Positions 26,497 through 38,474 are shown, numbered from the stretch's first letter. The stretch: 64,000 bases of DNA from Porphyrobacter sp. IPPAS B-1204 (GCA_003724185.1 RHGM01000002.1:153142-217141), one strand, 5' to 3'. The notes: generated by a model from the sequence alone, not told the origin. Translations and numbers: made by a program.

Positions 26497-29400
26497 TCAG
26501 TTGATCCTGACGCGGATCTGGACGGCGAACTGCCCGTCTGGCCCGCCGCTGGGCAAAGTGCCCTTGGGGTTCAGGCACACGTGGCGCACCTGCGGGTCAT
26601 AGCCCGGAGCAGGGGTATAGGTGCATTCGGCCAGTGATGCCGGCGCGGCGGCGCTGTTGGAGAAGCGCAGATCCGTGCCGGGCGTGAAGGTCAGTGCAGA
26701 GGCGGCGGTCGTAAATCCAACGATCCCGCCCAGTGCGGGCGTTATATCGTTGAAGAAGCTGTTGTTCGGATCGAGCGCAATCGCGACGAAGATCGTATCG
26801 GCATCGGTGCTGCCGGTGCCGCCATTGCTGACCGTGGTGGTCAGCAAGATGTCATTGCCCGGCGTAGCGAAGGGGTTGTCAGCGGACGGATCGAACACTT
26901 CCGATGCCATCGCCACCGTCAAAGCGGCGACCCCGTCAGCCGTAGCGACAGCGGAAAATTCGGAGGTAATGTCCCAGGAACCCCCCGCGGTACGGCGGGT
27001 GGTGGTGGCGCTGATGATGGTGCCGATGCTGATGGGTTCGAGCGTGGTGAGCGTGCCGGTGTAGCTCTGCACGCCGCCCGCATGGCTGATATCGACAGCC
27101 CCGAGGAAGCGCTCACCCTCGCCATGGCCGCTGGGATCGGCGGCGCTGCTGGCGAAGAATTCGATGCGGTACCCAGCGGCGGCGGCGGGGGCATCAAGGG
27201 TGAAATTGTAGCCCAGCTGGTTTGCTCCGGTCACGATTGCACGGATCGCTTCGGGGAAGTTCAGCAGATCATTCGGGCCGCTGTCGTTATCGCCCGGATC
27301 ATTGGGGGTGACGCCGACGGCACCAAGGTCGATGCCAAGCTGCGCGTTGGCATAAATCCTGTTGCTGATTACAGCGGTGTTCGAACCGATGGCAAAATCG
27401 GCAATGACGCCAGCACCGCCATTATGCGCGATGATATTGCCTTGGCCAAAGACCGGCCCGCCAATGATGATCGCGCCAGGGACATTGGTGTTCTTGATGC
27501 CATAGCCCAGGTTTCCGGCCGGGTCACCCCGTCTGCCGCCACCCCCATCCTGTTGCCGGTAAAGGTCATGGTTGACGGAGCACCCAGCGCGCCCGCGTCG
27601 AAAGACGAGATATCAACCCCGCCGAGCACGTTGCCGGAAATGACATTGTCCGAGACAACCGTGTTGATATGTCCGCTCTGGGAAGCGAGCGACTGAAACA
27701 CCATGCCGGCTTGCGAATTCCCGACCACCGTCATGCCATCGGCCGCGACCCCCACGTAATTGCCGGAGAAGGTGAGGTTGGTCGTCCTCGAAGCAAAAAG
27801 CCCGTGGTCGAAAGCGCCGCCATCCCCGTTGCCCGAGATGATGTTGCGGCCACCCGCACTGCCGTCGCCAATCTGAACATTGCTTACGTCGGCGAGCGTA
27901 ATGCCGCTTGTGCCATTGCCGACCTGAGTGAACCCGTCAGCGGAAAGCCCGAAGTAATTGCCCAGCACGGTGATCGCGCTGGAGCTGTTGCTTATGGCAA
28001 GCCCGTTACCGTTATTTCCGGACACGATATTCCGTCCGCCCGCGGTGCCATCGCCGATCTGGATATTGCTGACGCCGTTCAGAGCGATGCCGTTGTTGTT
28101 GACGGTTCCGCCAGCGATGCTGGTCGATCCGATGGTATTGCCCAGAATGGCAATGGAGTTTGAGCCGCCTTCCACGTCGATCCCGTTTCCGCCATTGCCG
28201 AAAGTACCGCCAGCGATGGTGGCCCAACCGATGGCGTTGCCTTGGATCGTGATGTTGGATGATCCTCCGTCAACCTCGATCCCGGCTGCGCCATTGCCGC
28301 CGATGATATTGCCGCGGTCGGGCGCGGGGCCCCCAATGGTGGCTCCTCTGACGTTCACCATGTTGATCCCGCGTCCGCCGGACCGGGCGATGGTGTTGCC
28401 CTGGATGGTCACATTGGCGGCATTGGTGAGTAGTATGCCGTCTACATTTCCGGCGATCAGGTTACCTTCGGACGTAGCCAGACCGCCGATCTGCACATTC
28501 GTGATACTACCCCCAAAGGAGTTGATCCCGCTGCTTCCAGTGCCATTGAGCAGCAACGCCGAACGATCACGGTTGAAACCGATTATATTGCGCTGAATGC
28601 GGATCAGATCGGTCGAGGGCGTGACCACGGAAGCAGCATCGAGACGAATTCCGCCACCGCTGTTGCCCGCAATCAGATTGCCGGTAATGTCCCGCCACGT
28701 CGATGAACCGCCAGTGGGGCTAAAATCGCGGATGCCGATGCTATTGAAGCGGGAGGCCATGCCTGAGGCGATGGTTCCGATGAAATTGCCCTGTATCGAT
28801 GTGTCGGTGCTGCCACTATAGGTCCTTATGCCGCCGGCATTGCCGCCGATCACGTTGCCTTCGCCAATGTTCAATCCGCCGATTAGGGCGCTGGCACCCA
28901 AAACGGCAACCGCGAGGGAGTTGCTTTCGCTGTTGGTACCATTCGGAAGCAGGCCGATATAATTGCATTGAACTCTGGCGTTTCTGCTGGTTGCCTCCAG
29001 CTGAATTGCTGTGCTCACTCTGGTTATTGAAAGTCCCCTGACGGTCTGATTGTCTCCTGCCAGACGCAGGCCCAAAAGGTTTGGAGAAGGGCTGCGCCGC
29101 ACATTGATGCGCAGATCATGTCCATTGCCTTCCCATAAGTCGCGACATTGCGCGCCGGGTTGGGTGATGCCATCGATTACCATCCCATCGGCAGTCATGA
29201 TCGGGAGGGCGGTCAACAGACTGATCGAGTGCGGCCCTTCTCCGGGGATGCTGAAGCTGATGGTTGAAGGCGAGGCCTGTGTATTGGCGAAATCGATCGC
29301 ATTGCGCAGCGATCCTGCCCCTGCATCATTGGTATTGGTTACGACCAGCGGGGTGACGATTGTGGCGTTCTGGTTGAACTCCGATGTTTCGGCATAGCTC

Positions 29401-32132
29401 GCCGGGCCGGTCTTGCGCGTGGCGGTCGCTGAAACCAGCGCGCCAGTGCTGACCGGGGCCAAGGGCGCAAAGGTGCCATTATAGGCGACCGCGCCGCCGC
29501 CATGCGCGCCGGTGTCGATAAAGCCCAGCCATTGCTCGCCCTCGCCAAAACCGGTCGGGTCGGCGTTGCTATTGCGGTAGAAATCAATCCGGTAGCCATT
29601 GCTTTCGGCCGGTACGTCGAGCGTGAAGGCATAGGCAAGCTGACCGCCTGCCGCACTGTTCAGCGCGGTGATTTCGGGGAAATTCAGCAGATTATTGGCG
29701 CCGCTGTCCCCATCGCCGGGATCGTTGAGGGTGACGCCGTCACTGTTAAGGTCGATCCCCAGTCCGCCATTGGCGAAGATATTGTTGCCGAGCACGGATG
29801 CGATTGTCGGGCTGAGCAGCCGGATGCCTTGCGCCGCATTGTTGCGGATGGTGTTACCGGTCACCCGATTATTGGTGCCGCTCACGAACAGGAAGATGCC
29901 GCCGCGTCCGCCATTGGCCAGCAGGTTGCCTTGACCCGGTTCGGTGCCGCCGATCAGGACATTGGAATAGTTTCCTGGCGACCCCCCGCCGATATGGATC
30001 AGTTCTTCGATATTCCCGGAAACGATGGGCGAAGTGCCGTTCGCTCCCACGCCGAGACTATTGCCCTGGATGGTGACCCCCGTGGCCGTACTCGACCAGA
30101 CCTCAACCAACGCAGCGCCATATCCGCCGATCACATTGTTGAGCACGGCGATATTGCTGAAGGAGCCGCCCTGATCGAATGAAATCGCATCGCGAACGGT
30201 GGCACCTTCGTTCCAGCCATTCGCGACCGCAGCATTCCCGGTTGCATCCGTGCCGATGTAATTGCCATTGATGGTGATGCCCGACGTCGTGCCACTACCC
30301 ATGATCGCACGGGCGCCATTACCGCTTATGATATTGCGTCCCCCGGCGGTGCCATTGCCGATGCTGATATTGCTGACATTAGCCATTCTGATGCCATGAA
30401 TGGTGTTGTTCGCCGTGGTCCCCGCAACGGTCGCCGCACCGATGGTGTTGCCCACAATCGTGATATTGTTCGATCCGCTCTCCAGCAGGATACCCATTCC
30501 GCCATTGCCGCCGATGACGTTGCCAAGCCCCGCCGCGGTGCCGCCAATCGTTGCGCCGCTGACATTGCCAAGGCGAATGCCGTTCGTGCCCGATCCGGCG
30601 ATGGTGTTGCCCTGAATAGTGATGTTGGACCCGTTGACGATCTCGATCCCCGATATCAGCGAGCCGATCACATTGCCCTGCGTGGCATCGCCGCCGATCA
30701 GGACATTGCTGATGCTGCCCGGCGCGAACAGGATCGCGCTGGCACTGCCCGCCTGCAATTTGGCACTAAGCGTGCGGTTGTAGCCGATCACATTGCTCTG
30801 GATCCGGATCAACCCGTTCGATGCCGTCACCGTGTCATCGCCATCGAGGCTGATTTCGCTGAAGGTGCTGCCGGCGATCAGGTTGCGGGTGATGTCGCGC
30901 CAGCTGCCGCTGCCGTTCACGTGGTTGATGCCGCGCTCGTTCGAAATCGCGCTCATGCCGGTCGGGTTAGTGCCGATGAAGTTGCCGCGCACCGCGGTGT
31001 TGGTGCTGCTGTTGAGGGTCCAGACGGCAAAGTTATTGCCAGAGATGACATTGCCATCTCCGGGATTGAGGCCGCCGATTACGGTGCCTGCCCCTTCCAC
31101 AACAAGGCCCGGCGTGTTGCCAGACCCGCGTGTGCCATCGGGCAAAAGGCCGATATAATTGCAACGGATGCTCACGTTGCTGGCAAAGGGGTGGAGATAG
31201 ACCTTGTTGGTAAAGCCCGTGATCGCAAGGCCTCTGACCGTCAGATTCGCTGCTTCCAGATGAAGACCGGTGCCGATTGATCCGGCGGTCAGGTGGATCA
31301 GCAGATTGGGCGGCGTGCCCGCCCACAAGTCCCCGCATGAAGCGCCGGGTTGGGTGGTGCCGTCGATCATATCGCCCGCGCCAAGGAAGGCGGGCAAAGG
31401 CGTGGACAGGGTGATGGTGTGCGGCCCGGCACCGGGGATGGCAAAGGCGATTAAGTCCGCTTCTGCAGGCGTGGCATTGGCGTCCAGCACCGCTTGCCGC
31501 AAGGAACGCAGGCCGCTGTCATTGGTGTTGGCCACCACAAATGTGGCCCCCGTGCCGCTGCTGCTGGTCGCAGGCGTCAGATACAGGTCTGCGCGCAAGA
31601 ATGTGCCATCATCCGCAGATGGAAAGACATCGCAGATTTCCAGCTGCCATACCCCGGCGCTCTGCTGCCCGTTGAAGACGGATAGCGATGCGTTGGGAAT
31701 GAAATTGTGCTGGTAGGGCGGGGCTGGGCCGGTGGAATGATTAGTCTCCACCGCTTCGGTATTGACGATTTGCGTGCCGCCATCATTCAGGCGGACGTTG
31801 AAGTTTGCCCCGACAAAAACAAACTCATCACCTTCCACCAATTGCTGCCGCGTTCCGGCGGGGGATTGCAAGGTCACCCGAATATCGTTGCGGAAAGTAT
31901 GGCTGGCGAGCATGCCCAGATCGACATCGCCGATCAGAAAATTGCTGGTGACCGTGAACGTGCGGATAACCGGGGTCGTGCAAGACGTGCTGCTGTTGAT
32001 CGCGGCAGACGATGTGTTGCTGAACACGCGGGTGGATTGCGCCATTGCCGGATCGGCCAGCATCGACCCGGCCAAAGCCAGCAACAGCATCGCGACAAGG
32101 CGCGTCATCAAGGTTCGCAGTGGCCGCATCAT
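26497..32132 (-). pseudogene. Giant exported beta-helix surface protein with P domain, single frameshift
   Basis: About 1878 residues if read through one frameshift. A signal peptide (VAMLLLALAGSMLADPAMA) is followed by a P/Homo-B domain of about 150 residues (FLIGDVDLGMLASHTFRNDI, then VWQLEICDVF). Two large tandem units come next, each starting VV(A/T)NTNDxGxxSLR, passing through many GNxIxGN/GNTIG beta-helix rungs, and ending DPGDxDSGxNxLLNFPE and a SEF strand. The C-terminal domain resembles DUF11 and ends FAVQIRVRIN. Near 27524 one base, probably from a C run, is missing: the frame shifts at GVTRP and the correct sequence continues as GNLGYGIKNTNVPGAI. Real inactivation, phase variation or a sequencing error are all possible. 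It is the last gene of the surface operon. Confidence 0.78.
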
Positions 32133-32238
32133 ATCTCGCTCAAGCTGCACCGGGCGCTGGCAGACTTGGAAAACTCGCCCGGGCACGGTCCATCGCCGGG
32201 CCTTTTGCCTGAGGTGGTCCATGCTTATGGCTAATCCG

Positions 32239-35200
32239 CTACTGCGTGTTTTCACGGAGACCCGGCTGATCGGGCCGACGGTTGCTGCCGAAGATATCGG
32301 CATCGAACTTGAACCGGATCGCCGCAAACAGGCCTTGATCAAGCGGGCGGTCGAGGCTGAAATCAGGATCGCGGAAGCCTGCGATGTTATAGCCGACACT
32401 CAGCAGCGTACCCTCGGTCACGACAAAGCTCGCCTGTGGGCCTATGGCGTAGCTGTAGCTTCCATCGGTCACATTCGCGCGCAGGCTGGCGCTGCCGCCG
32501 ATGTCGACCGAGGGGCTCAGCCCGATCCGCGCATCCAGCCCGGCCAGCGCGGTGAAGCCGGACAGGTCGAGGCCCGCCAGCTGATCAAAGCTGTAACGCG
32601 TGCCCAGAAACAGGCCAATCTCGCTCAGCTGGCCGGCACTGCCCCCACTGTGCGGAGACCAGTTGGCCGAGACGCTGCCGACAAGCCGCCGGGACACGGC
32701 ATCCCCCGTCACCGTCAGCGCGGTGCGTCCGGCCGGGCCGGTTTCGCCCGCGACTGCGCCGGTTACTGTATCGCTGCGATATTGGGCCCGGCTGAGCAGC
32801 GCGAAATCCGAACCATCGGGCCGGTGGGCAATGGTGATGCCGGCATCAAACACCTCACTTGATGCGCCGCCGCGCGCGCTGCTGTGGGTCCAGACCAGAT
32901 TGCTGCCGACCGAGCGGCCTTCGCCGATCTGGCGGATCACGCCCAGCGTTACGCCCTTGCGGTCGGCAAACTGCCCGGCACGATATTCGGTGCGGGCATT
33001 GGCGGTCCAGCGCCCCGTGCGCCATGCGCCGCTGAGGGTGACGGCGGTGAAATCTTCAAACAGCGTCTGATCAACGCCCAATGGCCCGCCGTTGGCGATG
33101 GGTTGCGCAGGGTTGATCACGCCCGCTAGGTCTGGGGTCTTGCCAAGCGTGCGGTTGCCATCGAGCGTGGCATTGAAGGTGAGGGTGGGGGAGACCGCAA
33201 GGGTCTGAGCCACACCAAACCCGGCAATGGGGTTGCCGGGTGCGTTGTCGCCGGACGTCTGGCCGATGTTGGAGATAATCCGCCCGCCCTGCCACGGGGT
33301 CACCTCCACTCCGGCGCGCAGGGTGCGGGCGGAGATCGCTGCGCCATCAGCCAGTTCGTAAGTGCCTGTCAGCCGCACATCGCGGGTGATGGCGTAGCGC
33401 AGGCCAAAGCGGTGGCGCGCAGGCTGGTCAAGTGATCCGGCTGTGCCCAGCGCAAAACTGGAATCCGCGCTGACTTCAAGGCTGTTATCGAACAACCGCT
33501 GCGCAGCGGCGGTCTGGAGCAGGGTGGAGGAAGTCCTATCGCCATTGGCCAGCCGATCATTGAAATGCGCGAGGCCTAGCCGCGCGTCGGTGGTGGGGGA
33601 GCGCCACGCCAGCTCAACCTCGCCGCCGCGCCGCCGGATGGCATCGGAAAGGCTGCTATCCTGCAACAGGCTGGCCGTAGCGGACAGATTATCGTCAAGC
33701 TGATAGCGCGCATCCACCCCCAGCTTGCGCCGTCCGGCTTCCGCGACGCTTTGCTGGCCGAGCCCGTAGCCGGTACTGATCGATCGGGCATAGGCCACCA
33801 CGTCGAGCGCGCCGGTCTGGTGCTGCACTTCGGTGAGCCAGGCCGAGGCGCTGCTGCCTGCAGCTTCGCTGATCCCGAGTTCGGCGCGGATTTCGGTCGC
33901 CTCGCCCAGCCGCACGCGGGTATCGGCCACCGCGAGGTTGGTGCGCGCGCCGTCGCTTGCAGCAGTGGCGGAACCGGCATGGGTGATCGCGGTCGCGCCG
34001 ATCCGCACCGCGCCATCATCGAGCGTCCATTCGGCCCTAACCCCGGCGTTGATCGCTCCGCCTTCGGTCTGGCCGATTTCATACTCGATGATGACGATCT
34101 GCGGGTTGAGATCGCCATCGCGCGATAGGACCGGTTCACTGAATGTGATCGTGCCCGACAGGATGTCGATATTGTAGTCGATAAAGCGGGTGAGGCTGCG
34201 TGAGGATACAATGACTTCCGACCGGAACCGGTCACGCACTTCGATGGTGACGCGTTCGGAATTGATGACGATGTCGCGGCTGCCCAGCCGGTAGGGGCCA
34301 GCGATGCCATTGCCCTGAAATTCGTCGCGCCGGAAATTGCTGCCGATCCGCGCGCCAAAAGCCTCGGCCCTCACGTCGCCGAGCTGTGCTGCAGCGCGCA
34401 CCCCGGTGGCGGTGCGTTGGTAGCGGCCCAGCGTGGTTTGATCGAAGCCGGTCTGGAAATCGCCATAGAGAGCGAAGAAGGTCGCGGTCTCAATCCGCAC
34501 ATAAAGGTTTTCGCGCGTGGCGGCATCGAACCGGCGCTGCGAGGTGTCGGCAAAGACGGTGTAATAGGCGGTCGGATCAATCGCGCCGAGCAGCGGCTGA
34601 TCCTCACGTTGCCGGGCGCTGTCATAGGCGAGGGTGAGCAGGTATTTGCCAAGAACCCGGCCCTTGGCATAAAGCGCGAGGCGGGCGTTGTTGCCCAGAT
34701 CGCTGTCAAAATCGCCGTCGCGTTCCATGTTGTCGGCAACGGTGCGTGCGCCCAGCGTCGCTTCGCCTAGGCCCACGATCGTCCATTCGACCTCGCCCGG
34801 TACGACCCATGCTTCAATCTCTTGCCGGCGGCGGATATTCTCGTTCGCGAAATCAAAGCCGATGCGCAGTTGCCCGCTCACCATGGTCGGGGCCAGTTCG
34901 ATCCGCGCCAGCCCCTGATCGCCTTCGATTACCCAGCGCGCGGAAGCTTCGCCGACGCCGCTCAGCTGCCGGATCTGCTGTTGTTCGATTTGTGCTGCGC
35001 TTTCAAATGGTGCGGTGAGGGTAAAATTGCCTGAGATACCCTCGCGAACCGGCCGGCCGTGGCGATCGGTGATGCGCACCATTACCACCGGGCGGCTAAC
35101 GCCGTCGGCTACCAGCAGTGATTGATCCGCCACAAGTTCCACCCGTGCGGGTTGCGAGGTGAAGAACACAGTGCGATTGTGTCGGGCCTGGACGGTGCCT

Positions 35201-37374
35201 TGTGCGTCCAGCGTTTCGGCGGTCAGCACTGTGGTCTCGTTCAGAAGAGGGACACCGCGCCACATGCTGACGGCAAAGCGCCCTCCGGGCGACTTGGCCG
35301 TGCCATCGAAGGCGGTTTGGTCGACAGGCTTGCCATCGACGAGCAGGCGGACGGTAAGGCCTGGCCGGTGGCGAAAGACAACTCTGACGGCGGGCGCGCG
35401 CGGATTGTAATCCTCTTCCGGGGCGAGCCAACCATCTGGTCCGTCGCCGAGCGCCAGCCATTCGGCCTCCGGAGGCGCCGATCGAGGCGCCGGAGCGGCG
35501 GCAGGCTCCGAGGAAGGCGACGAGGCGTTAGACCCTGAGACCGCAGCACCCGGGCGCTGCTCGCGATCGTCTGCGGCGCGCGCATTTTCGAAAGGAATAG
35601 GCGGACCCGCCGGGCCGACCACATGGAAATCCGCGCGCGCCAACGATCCGCCCTGGCCCACTACAAACCGTGATGCCGGATCGCCCGCACTGCGGGTCGA
35701 GCTGTCACAATCGGCCAGCTGCCCCCCTTGCGGCAAGGTGGTGCGCGCCAGCTGCACCACATGGGTGCCGGGCACGACGCCTTCAAAGCGGTATCGCCCC
35801 TCGGCATCGGTGACGGCGAAGCTGCCATCCTCCATCACCATTCTGATCCCCGCCAGCCCGGTCCCGGCGCCGGGTGCGCGGCAATCGCCGAGCACCACGC
35901 GGCCGATGATCGTCATCCTGCCTGAGATCGTGTTGCGTTCGACCCGTACGACGCTGTTGGCCCGCGCCCGGTGCCCACGCCCGTCTACGGCCTCGGCCGT
36001 GCTTTCCAGCTGTCCTGCCCGGGTATCGGCGCGCACGGTGGCGGCATAGGCGATACGGCTCACGCCGCCCGCGGCCAGCGTGTCGAGCGTGATCACAAAG
36101 GTCAGTCCATCCTCTGAAAGCTGCACCTTGTCCGGCGCGGCACGGCCATCAATCAGGATCGTGTCGGGGCGAAGCCGCATTCCGCGCGGCACGGTGACGG
36201 TGATGCGCAGATCGCGGCGTTCGCGGACGGTATTGGGATTGTTCGCCAGGATCGCATAGAGCAGCGTGTCACCCGGCTCTACGACCGGGCGCGAGACTGT
36301 CTGCGCAAGAGCGATCGCAGCGCCCGGGGCGTCGAGTGGAATGTCGATCTCGAGCGGTGCTGTATGGGGCAGGGCGAACTCTGCCCCGAATGATGCATCG
36401 GTGATCACGAACCCGCGCCCGTCAGGCCGCGCCAACTCGCCGAGCTGCTGGCGGCTGGCCGATGACGGTGCGGTGAATGGGGGCGGCGGCGCGACCTCCA
36501 GTCGATAGCGGCCCGGCATGGTTAGCGGGAACCAGTATCGCCCCGGCGCCATGGGATAGGTGTTTCCCGCCAGATCAGTGACCGGCGCGCCGCTGATAAC
36601 GGTGGAGGGCCATGGCGTGGTGCCATCCTCGGCAAAGACCTGGGCGGGCAGGCCTGTATCAATGTCGCGCAGAGTGACGCGCGCGCCTGACACGGGTTCG
36701 CCGGTTTCGCTGTCAAACACGATGCTGAAGGGGTCAGCGAGGACCGCCACGTCGCGCCGCAAGGTGATGCTTTCGCCTAACAAACCTGCCGGTGCGATGG
36801 TGATGACATCGCCGTTCTCGACACTCAGGCGGCAATCCTCGCCGGCAACGGTTCCAACGGCCCGGACCGTGACGAGACTGCCGATGAAATAGCCGGTGTC
36901 GCTTCCGCTTTCCACCAGTGTCAGGGTTTCGCGGTCGCCGCTTGGGGAGGTGACCACCAGCGTCACCGTCTCGACCATGCCCGGATCGCGGTTGGCAAAG
37001 GCTGCGTCGACTGCGACCAACATCGTCTCGCCGATGCGATAGGCGCTCACCGGTTCGACATTGACCGTGCGCGCTCTCGCAGCAGGGGTGCTGCCGCATG
37101 CAGACGGGATGTAGGTCAGGCTTTGCGCGCTGTCCTGAACGATTCTGAAGGTCGTGATCGCTGTGCGCTGTTCCTCGAGGGTGAGCGTCACCTGGTTCGA
37201 TGACGTCTCGCGCACAACGTCGCCGTCATTCCAGCTGGCATAGGCGATGTTTTCGATGGTCTGGGCTTGCAGCGCCGAGCCGGGTGCCCCGATGGCCAGC
37301 ACCCCAAGCAACATCACCGCCGATGCGCGCAAGACAGACCAGCACTGCTGGAAATAGTGCAGCCTCCCTGCCAT
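32239..37374 (-). CDS. Large surface protein: Ig-like/DUF11 domains plus outer-membrane barrel
   Basis: A 1711-residue exported protein. After a signal peptide ending ALQA-QT comes a module IENIAYASWNDGD ... SSNQVTLTLEE shared with its operon partners. Further on are Ig-like and carboxypeptidase-regulatory-like domains (SGARVTLRDIDTGLPAQVFA; GIRMVMEDGSFAVTDAEGRY), a DUF11-like region (VEPGDTLLYAILANNP), an Ala/Pro linker near 600-640, and an invasin-type Ig repeat (SLLVADGVSRPVVMVRITDR). From about residue 900 the sequence is alternating amphipathic strands with short turns and long polar loops, ending LFAAIRFKFDADIF. That half looks like an outer-membrane beta-barrel. I infer an anchor or exporter for the neighbouring surface proteins. 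No named family covers the whole protein to my knowledge. Confidence 0.75.
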   Translation of the reverse strand: MAGRLHYFQQCWSVLRASAVMLLGVLAIGAPGSALQAQTIENIAYASWNDGDVVRETSSNQVTLTLEEQRTAITTFRIVQDSAQSLTYIPSACGSTPAARARTVNVEPVSAYRIGETMLVAVDAAFANRDPGMVETVTLVVTSPSGDRETLTLVESGSDTGYFIGSLVTVRAVGTVAGEDCRLSVENGDVITIAPAGLLGESITLRRDVAVLADPFSIVFDSETGEPVSGARVTLRDIDTGLPAQVFAEDGTTPWPSTVISGAPVTDLAGNTYPMAPGRYWFPLTMPGRYRLEVAPPPPFTAPSSASRQQLGELARPDGRGFVITDASFGAEFALPHTAPLEIDIPLDAPGAAIALAQTVSRPVVEPGDTLLYAILANNPNTVRERRDLRITVTVPRGMRLRPDTILIDGRAAPDKVQLSEDGLTFVITLDTLAAGGVSRIAYAATVRADTRAGQLESTAEAVDGRGHRARANSVVRVERNTISGRMTIIGRVVLGDCRAPGAGTGLAGIRMVMEDGSFAVTDAEGRYRFEGVVPGTHVVQLARTTLPQGGQLADCDSSTRSAGDPASRFVVGQGGSLARADFHVVGPAGPPIPFENARAADDREQRPGAAVSGSNASSPSSEPAAAPAPRSAPPEAEWLALGDGPDGWLAPEEDYNPRAPAVRVVFRHRPGLTVRLLVDGKPVDQTAFDGTAKSPGGRFAVSMWRGVPLLNETTVLTAETLDAQGTVQARHNRTVFFTSQPARVELVADQSLLVADGVSRPVVMVRITDRHGRPVREGISGNFTLTAPFESAAQIEQQQIRQLSGVGEASARWVIEGDQGLARIELAPTMVSGQLRIGFDFANENIRRRQEIEAWVVPGEVEWTIVGLGEATLGARTVADNMERDGDFDSDLGNNARLALYAKGRVLGKYLLTLAYDSARQREDQPLLGAIDPTAYYTVFADTSQRRFDAATRENLYVRIETATFFALYGDFQTGFDQTTLGRYQRTATGVRAAAQLGDVRAEAFGARIGSNFRRDEFQGNGIAGPYRLGSRDIVINSERVTIEVRDRFRSEVIVSSRSLTRFIDYNIDILSGTITFSEPVLSRDGDLNPQIVIIEYEIGQTEGGAINAGVRAEWTLDDGAVRIGATAITHAGSATAASDGARTNLAVADTRVRLGEATEIRAELGISEAAGSSASAWLTEVQHQTGALDVVAYARSISTGYGLGQQSVAEAGRRKLGVDARYQLDDNLSATASLLQDSSLSDAIRRRGGEVELAWRSPTTDARLGLAHFNDRLANGDRTSSTLLQTAAAQRLFDNSLEVSADSSFALGTAGSLDQPARHRFGLRYAITRDVRLTGTYELADGAAISARTLRAGVEVTPWQGGRIISNIGQTSGDNAPGNPIAGFGVAQTLAVSPTLTFNATLDGNRTLGKTPDLAGVINPAQPIANGGPLGVDQTLFEDFTAVTLSGAWRTGRWTANARTEYRAGQFADRKGVTLGVIRQIGEGRSVGSNLVWTHSSARGGASSEVFDAGITIAHRPDGSDFALLSRAQYRSDTVTGAVAGETGPAGRTALTVTGDAVSRRLVGSVSANWSPHSGGSAGQLSEIGLFLGTRYSFDQLAGLDLSGFTALAGLDARIGLSPSVDIGGSASLRANVTDGSYSYAIGPQASFVVTEGTLLSVGYNIAGFRDPDFSLDRPLDQGLFAAIRFKFDADIFGSNRRPDQPGLRENTQ

Positions 37375-37401
37375 CAGCTTTCACGCCTGCTGCAGTCCGG
37401 A

Positions 37402-38433
37402 TCAGTTTATTGTAGCGCGGAAGTAGACTGTCCGCTCATCGTTGCCGGGAATGTCATCAAGCGTCGCGGTGACCGAACCGGCACTGAAGCTGCCACCGGT
37501 AACACCATCGGCGTTGCAATTGCCCGAACCGTCACTTGTGCCGTTGATGCGGATGCCGAAGACTGCATCGAAGGTAAGGTCGCCCGGCAGCGGATCGGTG
37601 ATGGTCACATTGGTGGCCGTTGCGCTGCCTGCGGCATTACCGACGGTCACGCAATATTCGATCGTGGCACCGGGAATGGCCTTGGGATTTGCCGTGTTGT
37701 TGACCGGATCGCTTATCACGCGGCTGGTTTTTGTAACATCGAGGGTTGCGGCAGAGACGGTGTAGCTGCCGCCGGCACCGAATACCCCATCATTGGTGCC
37801 ATCATCAGCGCCTGCGCCGTCGGCTAGCACGGTCTCGACCCCTGCGGTGTTGGCGCCTGCTGTGCTGGTGATAACCGCACCTTGGCTACCGGCCGCACCA
37901 CCTTCACCCGCCGTGCCCGACAGGACCAGGCTGGCAACCTCGCCGTTGGTATGTGTTAGCGCGATATTGGCCACCACAAGCACGCGCACAGTCTGGTCTT
38001 CGGGGATTTCGTCGAGGAACGTGATTGCGGTTTCGGTTCCATCGAATGTCCCGTTCCCGTCGTCGAGATAGATTGCGACGTTGTCGGCATCGAAATCATC
38101 GCTGCCCGACTGGTTGACGACAAGTCCAAGGTCGATGGTGGCATTGGACAGGTTGGTGATGTCAAAGGCAATGACCGCATTGGTCTGGCCGGGCACGACG
38201 GTTGTCGTCGGATCGGACACGCGGGCGATCACGAAGTTAACCTTCCGGTCGACATCAAAGCTGTCCGAGGCGACGATCTCGGTCTGATCGACCCCGCCGA
38301 CGCGGTAATCCACGGTCGCGGTGTTGGTGATGGTCGTGCCAGCACTGGTGCCCTCGGCGACCGCAGGCGCGGTTTGCATCGCGATCATGGCGGTGCCGGC
38401 GGCAAGCGCGGCTATTTTGGAGCGGCTGTTCAT
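37402..38433 (-). CDS. Exported DUF11-like protein (343 residues)
   Basis: A signal peptide (ALAAGTAMIAMQTAPAVA) precedes the shared N-terminal module TTITNTATVDYRVGGVDQTE. A beta-sandwich then follows with Asp/Asn-rich loops (YLDDGNGTFDGTETAITFLD), plausibly Ca2+-binding. The C-terminal half is DUF11: ATLDVTKTSRVISDP, IPGATIEYCVTVGN, NVTITDPLPGDLTF. It ends DERTVYFRATIN, the same kind of strand that closes its partners. It lies 27 nt upstream of the 1711-residue gene. A structural surface subunit is the likeliest role. Confidence 0.75.
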   Translation of the reverse strand: MNSRSKIAALAAGTAMIAMQTAPAVAEGTSAGTTITNTATVDYRVGGVDQTEIVASDSFDVDRKVNFVIARVSDPTTTVVPGQTNAVIAFDITNLSNATIDLGLVVNQSGSDDFDADNVAIYLDDGNGTFDGTETAITFLDEIPEDQTVRVLVVANIALTHTNGEVASLVLSGTAGEGGAAGSQGAVITSTAGANTAGVETVLADGAGADDGTNDGVFGAGGSYTVSAATLDVTKTSRVISDPVNNTANPKAIPGATIEYCVTVGNAAGSATATNVTITDPLPGDLTFDAVFGIRINGTSDGSGNCNADGVTGGSFSAGSVTATLDDIPGNDERTVYFRATIN

Positions 38434-38474
38434 CGGCTTATCGTTCCTGTTTCAGCGTGAGGTTGTGACCGCGT

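Noticed and set aside
27082..32862. Many plus-strand open frames of 100-370 codons
   Set aside because: All lie antisense to the beta-helix and barrel genes and read low-complexity repeats mirroring the rungs.
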